From NCBI RefSeq assembly GCF_963678635.1, contig NC_087070.1:5740539-5804538 (forward strand): DNA of 64,000 nt, written 5' to 3'. Each line of letters begins with the position of its first letter. Positions within the stretch are counted from its first letter, which is position 1. Shown here piece by piece: positions 1 through 10,999 of this stretch. The translations under genes and the position numbers were made by a program. The notes under the pieces were generated by a model, which saw only the letters and a list, made by a program, of their open reading frames with translations, made no database searches and was not told where the DNA came from. This stretch comes from Symsagittifera roscoffensis. Taxonomy: Eukaryota; Xenacoelomorpha; Acoela; Convolutidae.

Positions 1-1379
1 TAAATCGCTTCTTCTATGAAGATTGGTATTAACTTTTGGAATTGATTTCAGTTTCTTCTGAAAAGTTTGTTCATGTTGATGGTTGAATTGAAATGAACTC
101 AACTGTAGGAGGTTTCAGTTAAAATCAACTAAATTCTTTTCAGTTGTATCCTATTACCAGCTAAAACCTCGAAACGTTTTTGCTTACCTTTTCTAAAAAC
201 AAACAAAACATCTGAAATGATTCAAAAAGTATTCAACGATGCAGGCAATTTGATTAAAAAATCAAACAATTTGTGTCATTCATTTCGCTGATTTTGTTTT
301 TTTATTAAGTTTTGTAGAATAAGATGTTTATTTGAACTGAAGCTAATTTTGAACGTTTTTCTAAGAAAAGGAAAAATTTCTTAAAATTATTCCTGTTGCT
401 CGCAACCTTGATTGAGCATCTTTATTCAGATTTGAAAAAAAAAATTAGTGAAAAAAAATTGTCAATTATTTTATCCATCTCATCACCCTGTTAGGAAAAA
501 AAAGGTTTCATTCTGGATTGATTGAGTTTTTATTGAATACTTCTGGTACTTAGACGATTCTAGAAGATAATTTGTGGGGACTTCTCATAAATTTTTAAGA
601 GTTAATTGTAGATTCTTACCTTTTAAAGATTCTGGAAGCTAATGAGTGTTGACTTAATTTTCTCTGAGGAACTTATTCTACAATTTTCTCGGGTTTAAGA
701 AAAATAATGCGTAATGACGTCAATTTTTTTATTTTGGTTTTATTTTTTCAGACATCTTTTCAGTTCTGTTCAAAAGCTTGCATCACATCATAGTCCGGGA
801 TCAGCTAATTTGTATGTACGAAATTGATTTGTTAAAATTGTTGATATTTTCATTAATTTTTATCGTTTTGCGAATAGTGAGCATGTCAATTTTTCTACAA
901 TTAAAAGAACATTTGATAATGTGTAAATGAGCATCATGTCAAAGATAGTTTTTTTCCAGCTGAATCACTTTTTCACATAAAAATAATGACAATTTTTAGC
1001 ACGTATGTAAAAATCAACTCAGATTTTCTGGCATGAACCAAAACTTTGAGTTGATTCTCATGACCAGTATGAAAATTGTTTCACCCACTTTTATGCAAGG
1101 AATAAAAAAATTTTGGTTTTTTCCGAAATTTCCTGCAAAACACAATGAATGATTTTAGTTTTTCATTTATTGGCAAAAAAGTTTAATTTTTTTTTGTAAG
1201 ATGCAAAATATTATGTGATTTTTTAAAAAATATATGCAAAAACCCATTTTTTTAAAAATGATTTTGCGAAAAACTCAGAAACATATAGTACAAAACTAGC
1301 TGATTAACTGCTTACAAAAACTTTATATTGGTGAGTTTTCAAGCAACAGACATGCAAAAGAACTTCCTAAAAATTAATT

Positions 1380-1560
1380 TCAACGGTGCAAGACAAACTC
1401 TAATGATTTTTTTTACAATAAGTGAAAAAAAAAACATTTCACTTCTTACAACAAGATGCAAAAACTGTTTTATTTTTTTCTATAAGATGCGAAAAGTGTT
1501 TCGCTTTTTTTCTGGAAAATGTGAAAAGTGTTTAATTTTTTTTGATGAGATGCGAAAAAA
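1380..1560. repeat. Diverged minisatellite, GAAAAGTGTTT motif
   Basis: Copies of 'AAGATGCGAAAAGTGTTT' with T-rich linkers recur every 35-45 bp. It is the reverse-strand counterpart of the array at 48375-48790. The open frame across it (Phe/Lys/Cys repeats) is a by-product of the repeat. Confidence 0.6.
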
Positions 1561-1800
1561 TTTTTTAGTTGGCTTAACCTGTGTTCTATCTGTTTTTTTT
1601 TATCATTTGAAATTTTTGACCCTGAGCTACTCATCTATCCTCAATGTTAGAAAAAAAAATTGAAAAAGATAAAAATTACAAAAGCTTAAATAATTGACAA
1701 GCAACAATTCATTAAAAAAATTGTTAATCAAAGAGCTGTTGAACAGCAGAAGAATTCTGGCGGTTTTCTTCAAAATACAAAAAGCAAGGCTGGTCGAAGT

Positions 1801-2114
1801 TCAATTACTGGTGTATATTGTGGTGGGAGTTCCGAGCCATTTTTCAGAAAACTCCTCATCTTCGTCTATTGAGATGAGGTTTTCGGCTGATCCTATCTCC
1901 TTCTCCCAAGATGGAGGAACTCGTTGACTTTTTGAGCCACATATGTTGAGTCAGGAATCTGTGGGCAGTTCATTTCAACATGCTCAGACTCTTCCTTCAT
2001 CATTTGCATTGATCAAAGTTGGTGCTCTATGATGGATACTTGCAAAATATGATGTTCGTTGAAATCCTTTCGCATTTCATCCACCATGTGCCAGACTTGG
2101 ATTCGGATGTCCAT
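1801..2114 (-). pseudogene. Degenerate copy of element gene X
   Basis: On the minus strand the frame opens with ATG at 2114 (MDIRIQVWHMVDEMRKDFNE) and matches the X gene at 47821-48125 (VWHMVEVLRKEFNE) with conservative changes and one codon-length indel, which supports this reading frame. An in-frame TGA follows 'IIEHQL'. The second conserved block (GSAENLISIDEDEEFSE against GSAENPIAIDENDGFSE) lies in another frame, as it does in the intact copy, where an intron can explain it. The acceptor of that intron (CTTAG) is not preserved here. It is judged non-functional. The function of X is unknown. Confidence 0.5.
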
Positions 2115-3429
2115 TCGTAGACAAAAATTTTGGGTTTCTTGCACTTGGGTGTGTAGTCATATCTAGTCAGAATAAAATTCTCTGTGGGAGAGTTTTTCCA
2201 TTTTGTCGTTTCCAATGACAACAAATGATCATTTATGTTTTTATTGTTGGCTGTCGTATCCAATCAGAAAAAATACCTTTTAAGGAATTAAATATTCCAA
2301 ATAAACAAACGTATACATAAAAGAAACGACAAAAACAACCGACTACAGGATGTTTGCTGCAAAAAATAAGATATAAGAAAATAAGAAATTTTGCCAATAT
2401 GAAAAAAAAGAAAAAAAATCATTACAACAACCTTTCTCTAAGATTTTTTGGTCCACTTTTATATAACCAATTTTATTTTCAATGAGACGTTGCTGATTTT
2501 AGAGTAGATAATCAAGCTTTTGATTTTGATGTATGATTGAGAGGATAGCTGAAAGTTGATGAATATTTCAAAGGAACTCACTGAAAATTAATGCCAAATC
2601 TGATCACACAAGATTATGAAATTTGGAGTTTTTTTTTAAAAAAATGAAAGAACATAGATTTTTGCTGGAGTGTTTGGGAACTTTGGGAATTGGGTAGGAG
2701 ATAAAAAGAGACTTCGATATATTATCATTCGACTTTCGATTAACTCCATATTATCGAGAATAAACATATAAACATTCTCCCTTGTGAGGTGTAATTTAGC
2801 CGTAATTTTAAAGCTTTGTTACTCAACAATTTCCTAAAAGTAAATTGTTTGATCGGGTATTTTCTATAAGGACGCTTTTACTTAGCCGGATAACTCTGTT
2901 TTGTACAAACTAAACATCCAAAAAATTATCAAAAAGGTATAAATCAATGTCTAATTCATCAAAAAGAAAATCAATTGGAATATTTTTTTCTTGTAAATTA
3001 ACACGAGAAAATTCAAATTTTGATAGAAAGCTTCTAAACATTTATTACAATTTTTAAAAAAGCATAATCAGTTTACACTTAGAAAAAGCGAGACAGCTGA
3101 GAAATTTTTGGAAAACCTCCATGACAAGTAAAGCTCGATTCTGATTGGTTGATATCAGAATTTTTGAAAAAATCCACGAGAAGTAAAGGTCGATTCTGAT
3201 CAATTGATTTCTGGTTGAATGACTGTTATTTCAGCTACACCAAACAGTTTGAAGCCAATCCGATTTTGTTTCACGTTATAAAAAATTTGGTCAATAACTT
3301 TGCATAACTGTTGTTATATATTTTTGTTCATTTCTTGAGTCTTTCGAAAACTAGTGTAAGTCTCCTACTAAACTTCGGGAACTATCTAAATTACTTATTT
3401 GTTCTCAAAATCTCCCATTACAAACTAAG
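2115..3429. other. Element interior without intact gene; remnant of gene Y and CCAAT boxes
   Basis: On the minus strand around 2490-2580 a remnant of gene Y is detectable: the codons for INF, a one-residue change and then LS, followed by YIKIK, align with INFELSRQIYIKIK of the intact copies. CCAAT or ATTGG motifs occur at about 2212, 2258, 3143 and 3253, as in the promoter-like arrays of the main element. Nothing else with coding character was seen. Confidence 0.4.
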
Positions 3430-3675
3430 ATGTCGTCGCTGAGTCGATACGAAAGAGCTTAATCACTTGAGTGTGGTAGTTTTTACACACGTCAAATCGC
3501 ATCAAAACATCGTAAAACCTGTTGAGTATTGAAGCGTCCAAGTTGTGATTTCCATACTTATAGCAGCCAGGAAGTGAACAGTCATGTCAAGAAGAAGCAT
3601 TGTTCTTTTCAACATCGTATTCTACTTGATGATGGAAAGTACACTCATCAGTCTCCAAACACAATCCTTGAATAG
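3430..3675 (+). pseudogene. Dead two-finger zinc protein (Z family, old copy)
   Basis: One reading frame of 82 codons runs from ATG at 3430 to TAG at 3675 and aligns along its whole length with the Z proteins near 40-46 kb. The start MSSLSRYERA matches MTSLNRNGRVA, SLECGSFYTRQIASKHRKTC matches the first finger, and HTYSSQEVNSHVKKKH matches the second. Two in-frame stops (TAA after ERA, TGA after HRKTC) interrupt it, and the first cysteine of finger 2 is replaced (KRPSC for KCSNC). Retention of one frame with point lesions and no indels shows it was once a protein-coding gene of this length. It is inactivated. Confidence 0.75.
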
Positions 3676-6560
3676 TAAAAACTAAAAAAATATGTTTTAT
3701 TCGAAACATAGTAATTACAGGAGAAATTACTATAACTAACTGTTTTACTAAAAAGTTTTAGCTTCGAAAAATCTTGAAGTCTATATAATTTAGTTCGGAC
3801 TGAAATATTCTAGAAAAGCTATAAAAATTTGCAAGGCTCTTCTTAATCATTAACTTATGTTTTTGTTCAAAGGTTCTGATTGATGATAAAACCAAATCGA
3901 GCGATAATGGGATTCAAACAAAGGTAAAACTCTCCTGGAAATTGGTCCAAAAATCTTCAACCTACAGTGAGAACTGCAACGATTACAGGCTTACGGGCGT
4001 TTTGTTGTCTTAAATTATAGTAAAAAGTACACATTATTCTCTAATAAATGAATGCGTATTTGCTGAAAAGTAGTAACAAAAGTAGTGGATAACTATAAAA
4101 GATCGACTAAATCAATCGTTTTGCCTAGATATCATTTTATCAACTTCCTAGCTTAGAAGATTTGTATGAGTTCATGGCCTACCGCGTTTTCAAGCAGATA
4201 AGTAAGGGCTTAGGTATCAAAAAACATAATTTTTTTTACTGTTTTTATTGACTGACAGAGAAAAGATAAAAATTTGGTTAATTTTGTTAGAACTTGAACC
4301 TTCCAGATAATAATATACATGAGTCTGTATTGGAATTTCACTTCAAAAAAATTTGAGGTTAAATAGGTTATCTAGACATATTTTTTAATTATAGACAAAC
4401 GGGTTGTTGGTGCCAATTTTGCTTTGGATTTTTAAACGATTGTTGAAATAATATAGTTTTCCGAATTAAACTTTGTTCAAAAAGGACTCAGTCTGAAAAT
4501 TGTGGCTCAAGCAGAAACCAAAAAAAACTCACTTTGAAAATTTGTGAGAAAACAAAGTAGAAATTCAAGTTAATTCTCTAAAAATTTTGAGATCATTTTC
4601 TTCAATTTACGTTATAAGTAACATATTAAGAAAACACCGAGCATCAAGTAGTTCATTATACGTAATTATGTGTAACTCATTAGATTTTTTGTTATTAGTT
4701 GATGTATAAAAAAAACTTACATAAAATTTCAACTGTTTTAAGGATAATTTTTTTCAAAGAAAATAACTCCGAGACAAAATTTTTGGTTAATTGATACATT
4801 TTTCCACTAAAGTGTTTTTTATTTACTTGGTTGAAATCGAGCAAAACTGTTCTTATGAAAGATGAAAGATGAATCTTAAATCAAAAAACTGCTATCAAGA
4901 TCTACATATATTTAATTTTGTTTGAAAATCTATATAATAGAATATGTTTAGAGAAAGTAGTAAGGGTTTTGCTGGAGTTTTTGAGCATCATTGAGCAAAA
5001 TGACTGTCTTAGCAGAAATAATTATATAATCTGTCAATGAATATTATTTTAATTATGAAGCAATTCAAAGAGAAACTTTGTTGTTTCGTGTTTTTGATCT
5101 GGTTTGCCTCAGTTTTATTTCAATTGGAAGAATTGGAGTAACCATAGAAACATGCTGAATCAAACTTGCCTGAGAATCAAAATAAAAAATTGTTTATTTG
5201 ATGCTCCTTTTCTGAGTTAAATTTCATGAACCGTTCTTTTTGAAGATTTAAGCAAAAGCAGAAAGTCAAAAGTAGGTTTCATTGCGAATTTCTTTTTGCA
5301 ATTCAGGTTTGAAGTTCCAAAGAAAGGTCTGCATAAAAAGCAGATAATATCCAGTAGACTTGTTCATATTCCCTTCACCTAAAAATTCAATTTCCATTTT
5401 GTGTTTATGTATTCTTTTTTGAAGGCTTCAAATGGTTCCAATTCTCTCACACTTAACCAATTTCGAGAAACTTTGAACTAAAATCAACACTAAAAAGTGA
5501 ATGTTTTGCAAATAATTGATTGTTATTGGTAAAAAATATATATTTTTTGCTGACTAGATTCAAAGTAGTAATTTAATTGGAGAATTGTTATCTGCTAAAG
5601 GTCAAATTGCACAAATTACAAAATAATAATCAAACATTTGAGGTTTACCAACAATTTTGACTCTACCAGCAAATTGTTTGTTCAGTTGTGATCAGGATGA
5701 TTGATGTATTCATGAAAAAAATTGATACATTATGTTGTAGAAGCAAATGAGAGAATATCAACAATTATGAAGAAGTCATGAGTTTTGTCAAACAGTGGAT
5801 GTATTTTTTGAAAATTGTCTCCAAATTTTCCTCTAACATTTCTTTTTTTTTGGATACCACGATAATTGTGGTAAACACTTGGAAAAATTTTAAGTTCATT
5901 TCAATTGAGCAAGAGTTTTGAAGTTTTTTAGAATTTGAAATGATTTTAACCCTTGACGTAAAATCTAGCAAGATTCGAATCATGAACTTCTTTTTTTAAG
6001 TCTCAAAACTTTTTGTTTTAGTGATCATTTCAAATGGTTTGGTTAACTAAAGTTACAATTACCTGGACAAGAAACTTGTTAGGAAAAATTGGATAGAGGC
6101 TGAGTCTGATCTGAAACACTTTGAATTACTTGTTCAAAAATTATGGTTGTTCTCACAATTTTTCCAAGGAATGGGAAGTTTCTGCTAGGGTCCAGCTAAT
6201 CTGAACAATTTTGGTAGTATATAAAATTATATAACATAGATCTTAGCGTAAGTTAGATCAAATCTCATCGTTTTTTTAATTTTGAGAGAAAAAATATGAA
6301 AATACTCATATTATTTTAGTCAAAATTTTGTGTCATTGTCTTAACATGATACCAATGGATGTCATTTTGGGTTTTCACGCTTTTCACTTAATATAACACT
6401 AAATTTTCACAATTAGTTGAAGAATGATTACAAAAATTTATTTATCTTAAAACGTAGGACTTTCATTATTCCCGTTTATATTTTTAAACTTTGCATTATC
6501 GGCAAAATCGGGTGCCAAAGTTTTTTGAAAATCAATTATTTTTCGAAATTTACCATCTTA
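3676..6560. other. Element arm, no gene seen
   Basis: AT-rich sequence, collinear with the right arm at 52960-55360 through scattered landmarks. The small ORF found in the main element's arms (39052-39234) is not preserved at the equivalent place near 5740-5990. Nothing else is supported. Confidence 0.4.
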
Positions 6561-6632
6561 CCATCTGAAACTAAACCTATAACCTGTCCTAAAACATGGG
6601 AAATCTATAGCCTATCTTAATACATGGATGTT

Positions 6633-7129
6633 CGCCTTCCCCCAGACGCTTTTAACCCGACATATACTACTCAGATCTTTGGTGGCGAAGAGAAAACAAT
6701 TAACGGTTCAAAACTAATTGGGTTCGTGAAAAGTAACAACTTACTATTCAAAACAAGACTAAGTTTTACTGGGCGAAGCTCTGAATGTTACAACTGCTCT
6801 TTAAGGTTTACGAACAGATTTTATGGTTAAGAAAAGATAATGCATCAAAAAAGATTATAAAACTTTTTTTCATTATTTCACCTCCTTAAATGCTATTGGA
6901 AGGGCTCCGCCGACTCCTTTCACTCAGTCTCTTTCCAGCCCGTCAATTTTTGATCACACATTGTCCCCTTCAATTCTTTTTTATTTTATTTTTCTATCCC
7001 TACTTCACCCAGCCTGTTTTGATCTCATTTCTCCCAACGTTTCCGCCCGCTTAAGATCACCCGGGGGTCACGCCAAGGTCACTTCGCGGGTTAATGATAC
7101 CAAATTTATCACTTTAAGTAAGGAAGTCG
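6633..7129. other. Intergenic; family B fragment
   Basis: At 6769-6830 there is a diverged piece of repeat family B ('GGGCGAAGCTCTGAATGTT ... TCTTTAAGGTTTA'). The remainder, including a relatively GC-rich stretch around 6895-7095, shows no gene I can support. Confidence 0.35.
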
Positions 7130-7559
7130 AAATTTGGGCGAAAAAGTAGAAAAACATACTTCGAGCGCGAATAGTTTTTCCTTTCTTTAAAGTTTGTAAC
7201 AATAGATTGGCAAAAAAATGGACAGTTTTTTTATTTAATGATTCCAATTGACATTCAAACAGGCTTTCGAAATACCGTGATAATTTTTTTAAGATGCAAA
7301 ACGATTGCGTCAAAATTTATAGTTAAAGAATTTTAAATGTTTCTGCGCATTTTTATTAGGTTTTCAAGAAGTAAGACGTTTTAGTTGAATCGTAAAGATA
7401 ATTTCAAACTGTAGAAAATATACTTAAAATTTTACCCGTAACCAACCAAGGCCTCTACAATTTGTATAGAAACTGTACACAGATATCTAACCTAATTTTC
7501 TGTGCTTCCTGTTAGGGGCAGATCTAGGACTTGTTCGAGGGGAGAAAGGCGAAATTTCA

Positions 7560-7582
7560 GCGCTTTCTCTCCTAAAGCGCTA
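7560..7582. repeat. Hairpin AGCGCTTT-loop-AAAGCGCT
   Basis: Perfect 8-bp arms separated by 7 nt within a GC-rich module; the same hairpin is at 10320-10343 in the next unit. Confidence 0.7.
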
Positions 7583-7871
7583 AAAAGACGCTGTTTTGGC
7601 CAAATTTTCAGGTTTTCAGAAAAAAACAGGTCAAAAAAGCCGTTTTGGGCATTTTTTGGAAAATTTTGACAGAAAAATTGCGTTTTTTTGGGCGCGCGCT
7701 CCCCGTCAAAATCGGTATATATTGGCGCCGAAGGCGCAAATGGGTTTCCTAAAAATTAATTAAGGGGGACTCTGAGGGGGAGGGGAGGGTCGTCTGTTTA
7801 CTTTTTATCTAACTGTAATATAGTCAATGATATGTCCAGTATTTTTTTGTCGATGAGGTAACTTTTCACGT

Positions 7872-8233
7872 TCAATTTAGTCGTCTGCGCAGCATAGAGA
7901 GGAAAAGCATCTCTTGTTCGTATGCGAGGTTATTTTTGTCCATCTCGTAGTTGTCGAACAGATCAAAGCCGACTCCCAGCTCGTGTTTGCCTCCACATCC
8001 TTTGTTCACGACTCGCATTGGAATAGAAACTTGTTGTCCCACCGTTTTGTTAGTCGCTTTTCCCAGGAAAACTATAATTTTTTCAGCTTTGAAACTGTTC
8101 CATTTGTCGATTGGCACTCTCTTTTCAATCATTCCTGCCAGAACGCTGCAATAAGAGCCAATTTTCCAATGACCGAGTTTGACGCTGCATCGCGAAAGAG
8201 AGAGTTTATCTAAAAGCACACGACAGCCAACAT
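7872..8233 (-). pseudogene. SSP copy 1: small conserved ORF with frameshifted start
   Basis: An open frame of 115 codons ends at 7872 and is conserved with copies at 10620-10996 and 36165-36530. Shared blocks include LSRCSVKLG, WKIGSYCS, VPIDKWNSF, LGKA, VSIP and the C-terminal MLRRRLN. No in-frame ATG opens it; the frame starts only with GTG. A TTTTATA box (8258-8264, minus strand TATAAAA) and an ATG at 8233 (MLAV...) sit at the expected distance, but one base is missing between this ATG and the conserved frame compared with copy 3, so translation from 8233 would stop after seven codons. I infer an ancestral short secreted-type protein with a hydrophobic N terminus, here broken by a 1-nt deletion. 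The family is not recognised. Open frames on the opposite strand are shadows. Confidence 0.5.
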
Positions 8234-8257
8234 AAAGATGGAAAACCCATTTATCAC

Positions 8258-8264
8258 TTTTATA
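8258..8264 (-). promoter_or_regulatory. TATA-like box upstream of SSP copy 1
   Basis: TATAAAA on the minus strand, 25 nt upstream of the former ATG at 8233. The same box is at 36556-36562 before copy 3; in copy 2 it has decayed to AATAAAA. Confidence 0.4.
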
Positions 8265-8759
8265 GTAACCAAGTCATAAAATTCAAATAAAAATTTTTTA
8301 TGTTTTTTTTCGAACCTCAGTTAAAAAGACCTTTACTTGCGGCTTTCAGAAAAAACGACAGAATGTTTGTGTTTATGGTGTTTTTTCTCGAAAAATTTTA
8401 CAGAAACATTTAACTTTTTTCTCTAAAAAAATCAACTAGCTTTTTAACTAGCATTAGATATCAAAGGCAAAACTATGGAAAATTGACTGAAGAATAAACA
8501 GCTCATGAATGTTCGCTGTTCGTATTTGTGTTATTTAGGCGAGTTGCTAGGTGAGGCGATCGTGTGGCTTTTCATGTGCGCAATGCATTTCTAAATGGAC
8601 ATTAAAAAAAGACAATAAAATTTAAAACTTTTATTTGTAGTTATATTTTTTGTGAAATAGAGATTAAATACATTTCAGGCCGTTTTCAGTGCTTTTTTAA
8701 TGCGAGATGGTCAAAGTTTTGATTATTCTACGTTTTAGTAACCAAGGTTTTTGTCATTT

Positions 8760-8777
8760 GTGTTCGTTTACGAACAC
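8760..8777. repeat. Palindrome GTGTTCGTTTACGAACAC
   Basis: Arms GTGTTCGT / ACGAACAC around TT. It follows 'AACCAAGGTTTTTGTCA' each time and recurs at 11513-11530 and, with changes, near 14024, 55703 and 58962. Confidence 0.7.
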
Positions 8778-8779
8778 AA

Positions 8780-10600
8780 CGAAAGATTTTGAGAAATTAA
8801 AATGAAGGAGAAAAAATCAAAGTTTTTGGTTTATGGAAAAATGCTGGTCAAACCATTTCCATATGAAAAGCCACTAATCACAGACCTTCCATGCAATTTC
8901 TGAACAAGCATGAAAAGTGTAATACTAGCAGTTTTCCATATATGAAATTGTATGATTAGCATATTTAGTCAGTCAACCCCGGTCTCCTCACAAAATACAA
9001 TGAAAAAGTTTCAATCCTTCTTTCACTTTGAAGGTTTACTGGATTAAAAAAAACGTTTGCGAAAAATATCAAAAAGTTGCGGAGAATAAGTCCTTGAACT
9101 ATCTCTAATTTTATCCACAAACATTAACAAAATACTTCCATAAAATCATTCATTTCAGAACATAAACAAAAAACAAGCCTTTACCAGCCCACCCTTACCT
9201 AGTTAATGTTCTAATTCAGATCTGAAATAATCTTTTTCAAATCGAAATTTCCAATTTGAAATAGGTTGTGAAAAGTTAACCAGCCCGCCCTTCCTAGTAA
9301 ATGTTCTAATTCAGATCTGAAAAAAACTTTTTCAGATTCAAATTTCAAAACTGAAATAGATTGTGAACTGATAAATTAACGCTTGGTTATTAGGAATTCG
9401 AATTTGGGCGAAGAACTAGAAAGAAAAACAACTTCGAGCGAGAACAGTTTTTCCTTTCTTTAAAGTTTGTAACAATAATTGCAAAAAATGAACCGTTGTT
9501 CTTTGTTTAATGATTTCATTGACATTTAAACAGGCATTCAAAACACGTTGACTACTTTTAAAATGTAAAACGATTGCGTCAAAACTTTTAATTTAAGATT
9601 ATAATTGATTCTGCCCATCCTTTTTAGGTTTTCAAGAAGTAAGACATTTTAGTTGAATAAGTATATAGATTTTTTCAAACAAAATTATCAAAAAAATTTA
9701 TACTTAAAAAATTACCCGTAACCAACCAAGGCCTCTATATTTTGTACAGAAACTATATATAGGAATCAAACCTAATTTTCTGTGCTTCCTGTCAGGGGGC
9801 GGATCTAGGATTCGCTTTCAGAAAAAATGACAAAATGTTTGTGTTTATGGTGTTTTTTTTTCTCGAAAAATTTTATAGAAACATTCAACTTTTTTCTCCG
9901 AAAAAACTAACTAGTTTTTTAACAAGCATTAGATATCAAAAGCCAAACTATGGAAAATTGGCTGACTAATAAACAGTTCATGAATTTTTGCTGCTCGTAT
10001 TTGTATTAATTAGGCGACTTGATAGGCGACTTCTTTCACTTTGAAGATTTACTGGATAATAAGAAACGTTTGGAAAGAACATCCATAAATATCGGAGAAT
10101 AAGTTCTTAAACTATCATAATTTTTATCCACAAACATTAACAAAATACTTCCATAAAATCATTCTTTTCAGAACGTAAACAAAAAACAAGCCTTTACCAG
10201 CCCACCCTTACCTAGTTAATGTTCTAATTCAGATTTGAAATAACCTTCAAACAGTGCTTCAAACAGTGCATCCTGTCGGGGCAGATCCAGAATTTTTTCG
10301 AGATAGAGAGGCAAATTTTTAGCGCTTTCTCTCCTGAAGCGCTAAAAAGACGCTGTTTTAGCCAAAATTTCAGGTTTTCAGAAAAAAACAGGTAAAAAAA
10401 GCCGTTTTGGGCACTTTTTGGACATTTTTGACATAAAAATTGCGTTTTTTTGGGCGCGCGCTCACCCTCAAAATCAGTCTATATTGCCGCCGACGGCGCA
10501 AATGGATTTCTTAAAAAGTAATTAAGGGGGAACCTGAGGGGGGCGTCTGTTAGTTTTCAATGTACTATAGTCAATGATATGTCCAGTATTTTTTTTGTTG
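8780..10600. other. Family A array without gene
   Basis: Repeat modules only, including a second copy of the unit start near 9407 and the GC-rich module at about 10255-10560. No coding frame is supported. Confidence 0.5.
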
Positions 10601-10619
10601 ATGAGGTAGCTTTTCACGT

Positions 10620-10996
10620 TCAATTTAGTCGTCTGCGCAGCATAGAGAGGAAAAGCATCTCCTGTTCGTGTGCGAGGTTATTTTTGTCCATCTCGCAGTT
10701 GTCGAGCAGATCAAAGCCTACTTCCGTTATAACTCGTGTTTGCCTTCACGTCCTATGTTAACGACTCGCACTGGAATAGAAACTTGTTGTCCCACCGTTT
10801 CGTTAGTCGCTTTTCCCAGGATAGCTATAATTTTTTCAGCTATGAAATTGTTCCATTTGTCGATTGGCACTCTCTGTTCAATCATTCCTGTCAGAACGCT
10901 GCAATAGGAGCCAATTTTCCATCGGCCGAGTGTGACGCTGCATCGCGAAAGAGAGAGCTTATCTAAAAGCAGACGACAGCCAACATGAAGATGCAC
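10620..10996 (-). pseudogene. SSP copy 2: frameshifted at both ends
   Basis: The frame GTG-HLHVGCRLLLDKLSLSRC onward matches copy 1 (WKIGSYCSVLTGMIE, VPIDKWNNF) and stops at GKHEL-TAA (10727). There, relative to copy 1, 5 extra nucleotides shift the frame; the C-terminal MLRRRLN-type end persists downstream in the shifted frame to TCA at 10620. The upstream ATG at 10986 is one base out of frame, exactly as in copy 1. The lesion at the start is therefore shared by the two tandem copies and probably predates their duplication; the C-terminal lesion is private. Confidence 0.6.
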
Positions 10997-10999
10997 AAC

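Larger units (their letters stand above)
1..6632 (-). mobile_element. Partial, diverged reverse copy of the 18-kb inverted-arm element
   Basis: This segment carries, in reverse orientation and the same order, the landmarks of the element at 37527-55655. They are a sequence at about 375-430 matching the complement of 49690-49740; a GTGTTTC/GAAAAGTG minisatellite at 1380-1560 (as 48375-48790); an X-gene copy at 1801-2114; CCAAT motifs; a zinc-finger copy at 3430-3675; the 'AGGTTCTGATTGATGAT' block at 3873 (as 52977); a 'TGTTGTAGAAGCAA' block near 5735 (as 54575); and subterminal repeats ending with 'CTTAATACATGGA' at about 6630 (as 55655). Spacing differs between copies and identity is clearly lower than between the two arms of the main element, so this is an older insertion. 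Its other half lies outside the window. No intact gene was found in it. Confidence 0.7.

Noticed and set aside
7914-8213. Plus-strand frames opposite SSP copies (also 10668-10966 and 36210-36509)
   Set aside because: They are antisense shadows; substitutions between copies fit the minus-strand frame, which also has the TATA box.
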